Shown: positions 11,813-23,100 of the stretch, in pieces
Position numbering within the stretch: position 1 is the first letter of the stretch
Layout of the letters: every line of letters starts with the position of its first letter
Assembly: GCA_029204225.1 (NCBI GenBank)
Contig: CM055113.1
Coordinates: forward strand, 7,159,852 to 7,223,851
Direction of reading: 5' to 3'
DNA: 64,000 nt
Source of the DNA: Diphasiastrum complanatum
Lineage: Eukaryota > Streptophyta > Lycopodiopsida > Lycopodiales > Lycopodiaceae
Position numbers and translations under genes: made by a program
The notes under the pieces: generated by a model
Database searches by the model: none
Told to the model about the DNA's origin: nothing
The model's input: the letters and a program-made list of their open reading frames with translations, nothing else

Positions 11813-13757
11813 ATGGCTACAAGTGATACCATTACCTTCAAGACACACCCGAAACTGGTATTGCCAGTCTTGCATCCTTTTGCAACAAAATCTAGAACAG
11901 AAAGTTTGTTGCAGTTCGATCCAACTGCTATTTTATCAAAAGTATGCCATGAGCTAGTTCGAAATCTAGACGAGACCGAAGATGGCCAAATCTACTACAA
12001 TGTAGTTCATAATAATCCAATAATCATTATAGAAGCCTTCTACTGCCAAGCTTTAGATCTGCCAGTAGATGGTACTATACCAATCACCAAAGCTAATTAT
12101 ATCACAAGAAGTGGAGCAATTCAGGAGGGAGCTTATCTTGAGAAGAGGGGATATAAATTATCTTACACGATAGATCCCAATCTAAAAAGCTTCGTTCAAT
12201 TTGCCATCGCTTCCATATTTTTACCAAAGCAGGAGTATACAATATCCGCAACTAACATGGGATATTTGCTCAAAGCCATTAATGGGAAACTAGTCGCTTT
12301 TGGAGAAATTGCTTTTAAGCAATTCTGTAAGCTAATCAGAATAAGCAATTCTCTAGATTAGGATTTCAGTTTGGAATATTGTATTTGCATGTTGGAATTC
12401 AAATTGTACAGGAAGCTCGAGCCATCAGGATAGCTCCAGTACAGTAGAAAGGCGAGCCTTCAATTGAAGAAGCAGAATTCCAGGTGCAGACTACGAAGAC
12501 ATCTTCTGTGAGAGCAGCATCCTCTATGAAAGCAACATCATCATCATCCCAACAAAATGCTGACTCTATTCATGATGATATTCAAGAAATGGAGAGCAAA
12601 CCTAATTCTACTCAACCAGAAGAGACACAGTAGCCCGACATCCAACAAGAGCAGGAAATTTCCAATACCCATGAAGAGCAGAATGAAGTCGAAGCTACTA
12701 TTATTGATGAAGACACATAACTAGTAGTTTTTGGGGTATTATTGCCAGATACTCAGGGCTTTATCTAGCACCTGGTTAATCTCGAGAAAGTCTTTAGACA
12801 GCTCAGCAATAAGTTGACAATAGCCCGTACTGAGCTGATGCAAAATAACCAAGAGCTGAAGGAAGCAAATGCTGAGCTGTGGCAGAAAAATAAGGAGCTA
12901 GAAGAAGCAGGTTCAATTAAACTCTAGAAGTATTGGAAGAGATGCAGAACCAGTCCAATCAATTTGAAAAGAAAAATTTGCTACTCAAGCAGCATGTATA
13001 GACCATGTAGAGTTTGCTGTAGCAGGAGTGACATACCAGAAGCACGCTGCAGAAATCCAACGAAACCTTGGAAGAACAGTTGAAAGTCTTACTTCTGAAA
13101 AAGATATATGCGACGCCAAGCATAAGAAGCTCGGGGATTCTGTTCAACAGATGTAGAACTCCATGGAGATAAAGACAATGCCATCAACTGCTTCCAGCTT
13201 TAGAACCTCCAACCACTAATGACAAAATATGAAAAGCTGAAGGAAGAACTCGAGGAAGTCAAATTTAATTCGAATTTGACCCAACCTTGTCCAGCTGAAG
13301 AAGAACTGGTGGCAAAAGAAGACAAAGCTATCCACACTACACTCTTCATAATGGCCAAAGGAAGGCAAGTCTACCCAGACTATTGAAGTTGTTGAAGTAC
13401 AACCTCAAGTTGTAGAAGTGTTACCTACAGCAGTTCTAGTTACTCCAAGGACAAAGCCAACACTTCTAGTTACTCCAAGGACAAAGCCAACATTGCCAAA
13501 CACTCATCAAGCAACTAGTAGTGGCACAAGAAAAAATCAAAGTTAATATAATCAGTTCTGAAGTCAGTATTTCAGGAATTTCAACAAGACCTAGCCATCT
13601 TCCTACCCCCTCTGTACAATCCTGAACTCCAATGGAGGTTAGACTACCTCTTTTTGCCTAAAGTTTTTGGATATACTAAAGAACAATGGGAAAGTCCTTG
13701 GACTTATTCCAATTTCTATCATTTTGGGCCAGATTATCAATTTACCATACAGGTATA
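11813..13757 (+). pseudogene. unclassified degenerate protein with long coiled coil
   Basis: A 182-codon frame opens at 11813 with MATSDTITFKTHPKLVLPVL and ends at 12361. Homologous-looking coding continues past stops and frameshifts. There is a Ser/Gln-rich acidic linker (12480-12720), then a heptad-rich segment at about 12775-13290 (KELKEANAELWQKNKELEEA and LMTKYEKLKEELEEVKF). A distinctive aromatic C-terminal block follows at 13600-13755 (NPELQWRLDYLFLPKVFGY, KEQWESPWTYSNFYHF). I do not recognise the family. It sits behind a truncated Gypsy pol and a tandem array. It could be an extra ORF of a plant Gypsy lineage, a divergent gag, or a host-derived pseudogene. At least three stops or frameshifts make it non-functional as a single protein. 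Confidence 0.5.
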
Positions 13758-13914
13758 TTAGCCCTAGCAATTGTACAAAATCAATTCAATATTCAAACTA
13801 AGTATGTACATATAGTCACCAGATGTTTATCCATGTACATTCTAGAATATCTCAAAAAAATTGAAAATAGCATTCTACCTGCTCTGAATGAGCATTTGAA
13901 TAAATTAGATGCTG

Positions 13915-13916
<2 letters not shown>

Positions 13917-13968
<52 letters not shown>
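13917..13968. repeat. (TC)n(TA)n compound microsatellite
   Basis: About 13 TC units run directly into about 12 TA units. The tract begins a 1.7-kb zone unusually dense in simple sequence. Confidence 0.95.
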
Positions 13969-13975
<7 letters not shown>

Positions 13976-14570
13976 CCTTATGTACAGTTTTGCACATGTG
14001 TATGAGTGCACCCATGCATCCTCCTCCCCTCACCCATGCATGAGCTTTTTCTAACTAAAAGACTTGGGGAGGAGGATGCATATATGGGGAATGTGCATAT
14101 CTCCATACATTTGCACATTGTGTGCATTGAGGGGTGGACCCCAAAAAGATTCCCCACCCCTCCCCCCCACTTACTAAATTCAAAATATTGAAGTTTGAAG
14201 TTATGGTTTTATTTTCTTCACACACTTCAATGTGCTTTAATTTTTAGCCAATAATCTTTATTACATGGCTTTCTTATTTATTTTGAATTATCAAAGTTTT
14301 ACCCATAAATCATGAACATAAAAATTTTCTTGACTACTTTAAACTGGTTTTTATTTTTCAATCCTTCAAATTCCTATCTTGGCCCGCCATTTTCAGAAAT
14401 GTTTAACCACAAGTCCAAACTCACTAGCTTTAACTCCTAAATCGTTACTCACAAGCTTTTAACCATGGGCCAAAAAACGCACAATTAAAAAAATGAGGGG
14501 GGATGGGGTGAGGGGGTAAAAGAGACAATAAAAAGAGAAAAATAAGGGGGGAGGGAGGATCTGGAACACA

Positions 14571-14780
14571 CGTACATGCACACACACGCACGCACACACG
14601 TGTGAGTGAGTGAGTGAGTGTGTGTGTGTGTGCGTGCACGCACACACACGTGTGTGTGCACGCGCATGCCTATGTGTGTGTGTGTGTGTGCCTTTGTGCG
14701 TGTGCGCGTGTTCGTTGTGTGTGTGCGTGTGACCCCCGACACGATGAATGCGTGTGTGCGCACACACACACACACATCTC
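14571..14780. repeat. (CA)n/(TG)n cluster with alternating purine-pyrimidine
   Basis: About 200 bases of interrupted CA, TG, CG and GTGA repeats switch strand several times (CACACACG...GTGTGTGTG...CACACACAC). The result is partly self-complementary and nearly all alternating purine-pyrimidine. Reading frames across it encode only His/Thr or Val/Cys runs and are not genes. Confidence 0.9.
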
Positions 14781-14872
14781 CATATTAAACCTTTTGTGGA
14801 TGAGATATATTGTATGAAGTATAGAGTCTAGAGTTCTTTTTTTCCTTCTCTCTTTTCCACGGGCCCCACCCA

Positions 14873-14875
14873 CTG

Positions 14876-14929
<54 letters not shown>
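14873..14929. repeat. (CT)n microsatellite
   Basis: About 27 CT units with one CG interruption. Confidence 0.95.
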
Positions 14930-14930
<1 letters not shown>

Positions 14931-15000
14931 CAGGGTGACCAACCACCCATAGAGGGAGGGAGGTCCCTCCATGCCCCTAAAAAAAATGAAGAAGGTTAAA

Positions 15001-15094
15001 ATGTGTGTGTGTGTGTGTGTAGATATATAAACAAGGGGTGTCTCCATTCCATTAAAAGTAAATATATCAACATTTACTCCCCCCCCCACGCATG

Positions 15095-15130
<36 letters not shown>
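15001..15130. repeat. (TG)n and (CA)n microsatellites
   Basis: A (TG)10 tract at 15001-15020 and a (CA) tract at about 15094-15130 form an inverted pair separated by about 75 bases. The arms could pair with each other. Confidence 0.9.
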
Positions 15131-15131
<1 letters not shown>

Positions 15132-15229
15132 TTTTTCTTAAATGTAAACCTCTCATAAAAAAATATGAATGTAAATTCACTTAAAAATGTGAACCCCACT
15201 CTCCATAAAACAAAAAAAATGAAGGCGCT

Positions 15230-15610
15230 TTTTGGCTCCCCATAAATTAAGTTTTTTGTTTTTTAAAAGGAGACAAAAAAAAGTCCCCATCAAGAAAGAA
15301 ATCCCACCCCCACCCCAACCCCCCCCCCCCAAAAAAAAAAAAAAAACACCCAAGGCTTTTAAGGGCAGGAGCATATCCTTTTTCAACACTCCCTCGCCCT
15401 TTTTTGTCACATGGCAAAACCCACCAACCCATCTCCCCCGAGCACTTAAAGCATCGACATCTTGCCCAAACAATTTTCTTTTAACCATTAAGGAGCACAC
15501 CCACACTCCGCCCACCCCATATGTTCTTGCACAATCATACACACATGCACACACCATCGGCCACATAAATCACACAATCACACACACACACACACACACA
15601 CCATCAAGCA
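15230..15610. repeat. low-complexity poly-C, poly-A and (CA)n stretch
   Basis: Runs of C and A at 15304-15347 are followed by A/C-rich sequence and a (CA) tract at about 15572-15601. The open frames here are low-complexity artefacts. Confidence 0.85.
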
Positions 15611-15687
15611 AAAATCATACACACAAATTCAGATACACATATACCACATGCACTCACGTACATACACACACATACATCGGCCTCAAC

Positions 15688-15770
15688 GCGACCATTGGCC
15701 ACCCATCAATGACCATCGGCCACCCGTCAACCACCATTGGCCGTCCATTGCCCGTCAACGACGGGCACTC
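15688..15770 (+). repeat. short minisatellite, GACCATTGGCCACCCATCAAT type
   Basis: About four imperfect copies of a ~20-base unit (ACCATTGGCCACCC, ACCATCGGCCACCC, ACCATTGGCCGTCC and a shortened copy) lie head to tail. Confidence 0.7.
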
Positions 15771-15779
15771 TTTACTAGT

Positions 15780-16370
15780 ATATATATCTGATCAATGATG
15801 GTTTGCTGAGGTGAATGTCTCGGTTGATCTTTGTGGAGCCGAAGGCCTAGGCTGATCTTTTCTTAGCCAAATAAGTTGCTTAGTAGACCTAGACTGAACT
15901 GCCTAGATCCGAGCCGAATGGTAGAAGCTAAACCTATTATCCATAGCCGTTATGTTTGCAACCAATGTTTTAGAGGTGAGTTTTTGTTAGGCCATTCAAA
16001 GATTAGCCATGCCATTAAACCAGTCCACACAAAGAGTCCAGGGTTCAGCTCAATTGAATAAACAATCGAATGGCTACTCATTCGAACTAAATGTACTGTT
16101 TTTAAGACAAAAATGTTCTTCTTGAGCTGAATCGGACTGTAAGTGGGCCGAATTAGGCTTTTGATGAGCCAAATGGCTCTAAACCGGGCCAAACCGAACC
16201 CCTGTTTTTTCCTTTCCTATGGCAGATGTTTTCGGGTGATTTCTGGCTCACATAGCTTGGGTTATTTTGTCTTTCTGTTGCAGGTTTGGTTTGACTTATT
16301 CTTTTGTGTTGTTATATAGGATTAGACTTTGAGGATTGAGCAAAGAAAACTCAAGGGGTTATTACATGAA
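15780..16370. other. stretch without recognised features
   Basis: No convincing coding or LTR pattern. Short reading frames are not supported by any recognised motif. Confidence 0.5.
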
Positions 16371-16880
16371 TTCGAATTTTTTGAACAACTCCAATTTTTG
16401 GAACGATACAAATTTTTTGTGACTCAATTTTTTTTGCAACGACTCGAATTTTTTGGAACGACTCGAATTTTTTGAAATGATCAAATTTTTTCAATGACTC
16501 GAATTTTTCCAAAGAATGGATTTTTTCAAATGACTCAAATTTTCTCTAGACTCGAATTTTTTCAACTACTAGAATTTTTTCAAAGGATTGAATTTTTGAA
16601 AAGTCTCGAATTTTTTCGACGACTTGAATTTTTTTGAAGACTCGAATTTTTTCGAAGGATCGTCAACTCAAATTTGTTCAAAGGATCAAAGGGCCCTTTG
16701 TACTGTCAAGTCGAATTTTTCAAAAGACTCAAATTTTTTCGAAGATTCAAATTTTTTCAAAGACTTGATTTTTTCGATAGACTAAATTTTCTTTTTCAAA
16801 GGCTCAAATTTTTCCAAAGACTCGAATTTTTTCAAGGCTCGAATTTTTCCATGGACTCGAATTTTTTCAAAGATTCGAGA
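16371..16880 (+). repeat. ~19-bp minisatellite, GACTCGAATTTTTTCAAA type
   Basis: I count about 26 imperfect head-to-tail copies of a 17-21 base unit made of GACTC plus GAATTTTTT plus CAAA or GAAC. One interruption lies near 16680-16710. Translation of part of the array gives repeated RLxFF, which explains the apparent open frame at 16674-17144. Confidence 0.9.
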
Positions 16881-17149
16881 TCGACCATCATCCAAATCAT
16901 CGGGCGCCACCTGCCGAGGATGTTAAATGTCTCGCTGTTCAAGGGGTCATATCACCTTTCACATTCAACATTATTGGTAATTTGCTCCAACAAAATTTCT
17001 ACATCGAATTCGATCGTGATAATGGCCAGCTTGGCTTTGCACAATCTTGTGAAAGTTTTCCAGCTTTCATCTCTTAAAAAGTGTCCAGCTTCAACACTAA
17101 TACGTAGAATTTTTTTTTTATTTGGATTTGTGACCATCATTTAGCTGTC

Positions 17150-18190
17150 TCATGCAGATGGTATAATATGATTGCAAAGGTGGTCGTTGTAACCACTATC
17201 AAAATACCAGTCCCCCAATTAGACTTACAAAAAGAAGTGTAATCTGACATGTGCATTTCGTCCATTTGCAGTGTTTTTAGCTGGCAATGTGTTAGCAAAG
17301 ATAAAGTTGTGAAAGGCTCATTAAAAATCCTCTATTGCTATTTTTGGAGAATCTGGCTTTCCTATTTGTTGTCATTGCCACTTTTCTTACCATCATTGCT
17401 CTCTTAGAGCTTCTATGCACCTACCATAGCCATTGTGGCTTTCCTATTTTGATGTCATGTGAATTCTTGAGATCATCGTGTCCTTTTTGGCTACAAAAGT
17501 ACTCCCCAAATATTGCTATAGGCATTACTTTTCCACCTCGAAAGTTCTAAGTGCTTATACCTTCTTCAAGCTTATTCTTGCAAGTTCATGGATTGTTTTC
17601 GTGCCTCATGGAAGGACGCTAGGATGCTAGGCTGTCCTTATCACTTGACTGCGTCATAATGATGAAGATTTCGTGTTGATACTCTTTCATCGTTATTTTC
17701 TGTTTGTTTGATGTTGACTTTCCATTTGGACAATTGTGGCTGCCTCTAAATTTTTTTGCTCCATCTCAAATTTCAAACCGGCGTGTATCATCTTGTGAGT
17801 TCACTCTCACTTAGAAATGGTCTCTTTTTTCTTTCTTTTTTTTCCTTCAAAGTATATTTAAAGCTAGAAGCCTTTGAAGTGACCCTATGGCTTCCAAGTT
17901 TACGCTCTCTAGATTGTATTGCAGTTTCAACTTCACAGGTGCTTTCAAAAGCTCTTTGAAAAAAAAAATTATATTTGAGCAAAGACATCTGTTTGTTTTG
18001 TCTTTCAATTTAGTCGAAATTAAATTTTGTTAAGATTTTCCAAACTTGACCTTGAAAAAAAACATGACTTGGACAATGTAGTTATACTCATGTCTAATGC
18101 ATGCCAGCAAATGTTCGGTCGAAGTCAGCCACTAGAACCATCAGAACCAAAACGAGAACTGAACCAAAAATCAATGTATACTAAGCTGTA
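17150..18190. other. stretch without recognised features
   Basis: Unique-looking AT-rich sequence. No gene, LTR or repeat structure that I can support. Confidence 0.5.
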
Positions 18191-18197
18191 ATTGAAG

Positions 18198-18321
18198 GTG
18201 CAAGTAGGACCTCACCCTCGTCGAAGATTGAAAAATTCTCCACATCGTAAAAACAATGATAGCAATAGGGTCTCACCCTCATTGAAGAGTGAAAAATTAT
18301 CCACATTGAAAAAACAATGAT
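18198..18321 (+). repeat. two-copy tandem repeat, ~62 bp
   Basis: Two adjacent units share TCACCCTCnTnGAAGAnTGAAAAATT and end in AAAAACAATGAT. They differ at roughly ten positions. Confidence 0.8.
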
Positions 18322-18399
18322 GGTGTATATCATGAGTCCTCAGACATCCACTATTGAATGAGGGTGAGCTAGGGATGCACCCTCATTCAGGGTTCTTTG

Positions 18400-18812
18400 C
18401 TAAAGGCCTTCTGTGCTGGAAAGGCCCTTGTTCGAGGGTGGGAGCCCAAGGGCAAGGCCTAAGCTGTGCACAAAACGCGTGCGGGCGTCGAGCCTTCCCT
18501 TGCACAATGACAAGTACAAAGATTTTTATTTTTCGGTGCTTTTGTTTTAATCTTTCCTATTTTTGCACAAAATTTCAAATTCTTTTTATGGGACATGCAC
18601 GTGTACAACCAATGATGGGCCCTGCTAAGGGCCTTCCATGCTTGCTCGAGAGTGGGAGCCCAAGGACAAGGCCTGAGGGCATTGGCCTGTGCTCCTTGCG
18701 CAAGGACAAGCGCGAATTGTTTTTTATTTTTTTTTCATTTTCTGTTCCATGTTTAAAAAAAAAATCTTTTTTAACTTTTTTTTTGCACGAAATGTGCATG
18801 CACTATGTGGCA
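18400..18812 (+). repeat. two-copy tandem duplication, ~210 bp
   Basis: Both copies contain GTGGGAGCCCAAGG, then ACAAGGCCT or GCAAGGCCT, then a T-rich segment and TTTTTGCAC(A/G)AAAT. They start near 18400 and 18613. The open frame at 18354-18941 spans both and shows no protein family, so I treat it as non-coding. Confidence 0.65.
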
Positions 18813-19667
18813 ACTCATCATCTACTGCCCACATGCATGTTCTATCATAATTTTCATGTGTTTGGGGTGTCAACTTTTTATGGATTTGAGAATTGTGGAA
18901 AAAGAAGGCTCACCAAACTTTTTCTAGAATTTTGGTTTTGAGTTTGCATTAACATTGTGCATATTGTGTATGTATGTGGTAGCGTCATTGCCTTTCTCTC
19001 GACAGAGCACAGGCAGGGAGGAGAGGAGTGTGCTTTACTTAGAGTATTAGAGTAGTAGCACGCACCTCCACTTCTATGCAAACCTGCTCTGCTCATTTCC
19101 ATTGCTGCATGCATGCTCTTTTCTCATTTTCATTTTGCGAGGGATAAGGGTATTGAAAGCAGGAGGCTGGAGCTATTTTGGAGACGCCGAGGTTGTGGCT
19201 GAAGTAGTGTGATTATTATGAAATAATCGCTCTCTTCTCACTTTAGGATAACTCATTTGGAGATAGTAGTAGTATGTTTGGTCGATTACGGGAGACTTTG
19301 GGCTGCTTTATGATCCTAACAAGTCAATCAATGATACTTAAAGCTTAACTTCGATTTTGAGATTAGGTTGATCCTGGTGGTTTAGGGTTTTGAGAAAGGA
19401 TAGTTCGAATCATTCAGCTGTGGTGGCTGGTCGTTCATATTGCACACGGATTCGAGTATTTTCGATGACCTGTGCTATTGCTGTTCTCCTTACAGTATAT
19501 TTTCTATCTTAGTTGCCATAAGGTTTAAGATGCATTATCAGTTTTTGTGTTCTTTTGTTGCCCTTTCATGAATAAGAACACTATTGTATTGTAGTCATTT
19601 TGTTCTCTTCGTATTCAGAGTAATTCGTTGTATTTCTGTCGCTGTTATTGAAGAGTTGCATGAATGG
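18813..19667 (+). other. upstream region of the ABC1K-like gene
   Basis: This is the region where the promoter and 5' UTR of the kinase gene should lie. I cannot point to a transcription start. The reading frame of exon 1 is open from about 19572, but the first ATG in frame is at 19668. Confidence 0.4.
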
Positions 19668-20159
19668 ATGATTTCAGGTTTATTTTTGGCAGCAGTTATG
19701 TACTTCTTTCCTTGGTGTAAATTGGATCAGCTTTATTGCTCGACTGCCATTCGATTTTGCAAGAAGAATTGCATAATTTCATCTCGAAGGCAGAAAAATA
19801 ATCAAAAGATTTTATTGGGTAGTTGTGTTCAAAATGCTCAGACACGGCCAATATGCCAATTTTCCATGCTTCCTAGCATTTGCATGCCATATCTTCGAGC
19901 TGGTAATATTAAGGTGTTCCCTGAAGGAATCCGGAAACTTTGGACATCATCACAGTTGCAATGTGTAGGAACGATGAAGACAAAGAGTCAAACAAATTCT
20001 GTTGCATCAGTAATTTCTGTGGCCGATTTGTGGAGGATGTCCTCCCTGAAGTTGCAAATTTGTCAAATGAAGGATGTAAGCACGTCTCTTAAGGTGGCTG
20101 TTCTCCAGGGTTATATGCGACGAGCTTTTGTTGCTAGTTTCCCAAACAACAAAGGTCAG
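19668..20159 (+). CDS. ABC1K: ABC1K-like gene, exon 1 (N-terminus)
   Basis: The open frame ends at a CAG|GTACAT donor in phase 0, which matches the phase-0 acceptor of exon 2. The competing AAAG|GTCAGG donor would give the wrong phase. The first ATG in frame is 19668, and 19698 is the next. The 164 residues are rich in Arg, Lys, Ser and Cys with few acidic residues, as expected of an organelle-targeting and linker region. I see no conserved ABC1 motif here, so assignment rests on strand, open length and splice phase. The true start could lie in another upstream exon. Confidence 0.55.
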
Positions 20160-23100
20160 GTACATGTCTCTATCTGTATGACCGTCCTTCTAGATTCACC
20201 CTTTCAATCTTGAATAGAAATGATGTTTAATGATCACACTTACGTTTGGGAGTGTGAATCCATTACTAGTGATCCATGGGTAGGATCTACCCATATATCA
20301 TTGATAAACAATTTGAGCCTTGCGTCCTCCACAAATTTTTTTTTCCATAAACATGATGTAAATATGTGAATCAGCCCCCATAGATGCATATGCATGTAAG
20401 AAACCCTAACAATTGCATAGCATACTAATTTGTGCCATGTAAGACGATGACCTACCATTGGCCACATGCATCGGCCTCCATCATGTTTGTAGAAATGATT
20501 CACTTGCAATACTAATCAATTTATTAATTAAGTTAGATGTAGTTGCGCCATCCATGCAAGATGCTTATAGTATACGAACCTAGATTTTGCCAAGCGTTTG
20601 TTGTCTTCTTAAAATCATGAGAGCTTGGCTGCCCACCAATGAGTGCATTTCTAACATGACCGTCATTGTGAGCAGGAGACATCTCTGTAGGAATCCTTGA
20701 TCCATCTTCTTGGGGACCCAACCCCTTGGGGTTCCCACACTTTATTGGAAACTGGATGCTAGACTAGGGCTTGTTTACTTGAACAGTGACTCGTGGGATG
20801 CATGTGCGCTAGTTGTCGGGATTTGGGCTATGTGCTTGGCATGGAGACTCCTACCCTGTTGGTATGGAAATGGGAGGGAAGCTCTCAATCATTCATCTAT
20901 CTACCTAGGAGTCGGTGGATGGCAAAGCGCATGTGCAAAACCAGGATGGTGCTAGATGAAAAGGCCGAAAGTGCTGATGACGATATGGGACGTCGTTAGT
21001 GAAGAAGCTGGATCATACTCATTCTCATGCCTAGGGCACAGAGGGTGGATCTGGATTGAATCCTACGTCGGGGTGGATCGTGAATGCCCGATTGGTTAAG
21101 GTCTTGATTGGCACCTGTTGATTTTCGTATTAGAGGTATGTAGTAGTTGGTATCAAAGCCACTGGGAATTGAGAACATTTGATCGATCCTCTTGATGCGA
21201 ATTCGTTTAATTTCGCATTTTTTTCTTGTGATATGGTTTATTGTGAGGTTGAAGCCCTTTTTCATAAGTTTTTTTAGGGTTTGAAAAAAAGTAGAGTTTT
21301 AAACAAATACCAATTTTGCTAGAATAGTATAGAATACTATTTTATAATTATGCTAACATAGATTGCTATTTTGGGACTTAGTAATTAGCATAATTGCTTT
21401 TACCAAATGGTATTGTAGGCAAATAGCTTTTGCCTTAGAGTAAGTCCAGTCTCTATAAGAGCAGATGGGTGCCCTCCTTCATTATCAATTCAATTCAGAT
21501 CATCTCAGAGATTCAACTTCTTTCCCTTGAGTTTGGTTATTTTGTGAGTACTAATAAGATTAGTCTACTCTAAGTTTGAGAATCACTCAGATTCTATCAT
21601 GGTATCAGAGCAGGGTTCCTAAGATTGGGATCTACGAAAGAAGTTATTGGTGTAGGTCATATCTGGTGCAGGTCACAACTGGAGCAGGCTTTACTTGAGG
21701 GCGACGGATCTGTTGTAGGTCCTTTTGAGGGCGGCAGTACCTGAACAGGTGGCTTCTGAGACTGGCATTACCTGAGCAGGTGGTTTCCAGGGCGATGCAA
21801 GCAGTAACTGAGCAGGTCATAGCAGGTGCAGGCAGCTTCTGAGGGCGGCAACAACAGGTGCAGGCAGTACCTGAGGGCAACAACATGTGATGCAGAAGTA
21901 CCTGAGGCAGTAGTGATCAGACAGGCAGTACTTGAGGCAGCAGCGACCAGGACAGGTGTTCCTGAGGGCAACAACAGCTGGGGAAGGCAGTATCTGAGGC
22001 AACAACAATCAGACAGGTCTGATTTGAGACAACAGAGACTAGGACAGGTCTGATTTAGGGTAGGTGCTAACTGGACAGGCAGTGATCTGGTTATTACAAG
22101 GAGGCAGAACTGAGGAAGGTGTTATTTGGGAAAGACAACAATCAGATAGGCAGGATTTGGAGAGGTGGTTTCCAGGGAAGGCAACAATTGGATAGGTCTC
22201 ATCTGAGGGAGATATCCTCAATATTTTTGCATGCAAGTATATTCATAGTGGAAAGCCCATCATCTTTGTACGACAACGATGGGGAGCCTTCATGAATCCA
22301 TTCTACCGAAGTCAAGCAAGTTAGATGGATCTAACTACAGCTTGTGGAAGTTCAAACTTCAGAATATACTTCAGGACAAAGATTATTGGGACATTGTCAT
22401 GGGACAAGAGGTGATGGCTCACGGTCTCAATGATCAAGATAGAAGGACATTTGAGAAGCGGGTGCAACGTGCGCATCATATCATCAACTTATTGGTGAAG
22501 GATAAGGTGATTCCTTTGATCAGGAATGCAGTCGGGCCTAAGGATGCATGGGATATTCTTAGGAATACATATGAAACAGTGAGTAAGTCTCGAGCGTTGT
22601 TCTTGAATAATAAACTTCATACCTTGAAAATGGAATCAAAAGAATCCACTACGGATTTTATTACCAGGGTGAAAGATCTAAGAGATCAACTGTCTTTTAG
22701 GAAAATTGTACTTGATAATACTTTTGTACAAATTGTTTTGAATAGCTTACCATTTCTATATCAAAACTTTGTTGTGACACTAAGTTTGAGGGACAGATCA
22801 CCGACATTCGACGAGCTAAATGAGTTGCTACTTCAAGAAAAATTACGAAGACAAAACTTGATGTCTAGGGAAGATTTCAAGGAGCTGGGTTTCTTCACCA
22901 AGAATCAAGGTAAGAAGGGCAAAAAGAAAGGAGGCAAAAAGGATCAGAAGCAGGAAGTCAAGGACAACTCCGAAAAAGGAGACAGTTCCAAGTCCAATCC
23001 AAAGAGAAATGGCAATTGTAACTTCTGTGGTAAATATGGTCCAAGAAAAAGAAGGCCATCCAGGACAAGAAGAAGCAGTCAGGCAACTTTATTGAGGACG

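Noticed and set aside
14459-15131. Overlapping open frames rich in His/Thr or Val/Cys on both strands
   Set aside because: They are translations of CA/TG and CT microsatellites; no start context, no motif.
15232-15798. 188-codon open frame
   Set aside because: Low-complexity Pro, Lys, His and Thr from poly-C, poly-A and CA repeats; stops are simply absent from such sequence.
16371-16880. Possible CRISPR-like array
   Set aside because: The repeats are degenerate, contiguous and without unique spacers, and the genome is eukaryotic.
16674-17144. 156-codon open frame with repeated RLxFF
   Set aside because: It lies mainly on the 19-bp minisatellite; the pattern is produced by the DNA repeat.
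18354-18941. 195-codon open frame upstream of the kinase gene
   Set aside because: It spans a tandem duplication, has no recognised domain, and is not needed for any exon join.
21600-21611. tRNA-Met-like sequences at several places (21.1, 21.6, 28.7, 31.4, 50.5, 57.8, 61.9 kb)
   Set aside because: Each is only a 12-18-base complement of a tRNA 3' end beside an LTR-like segment, so they are primer-binding sites and not tRNA genes.
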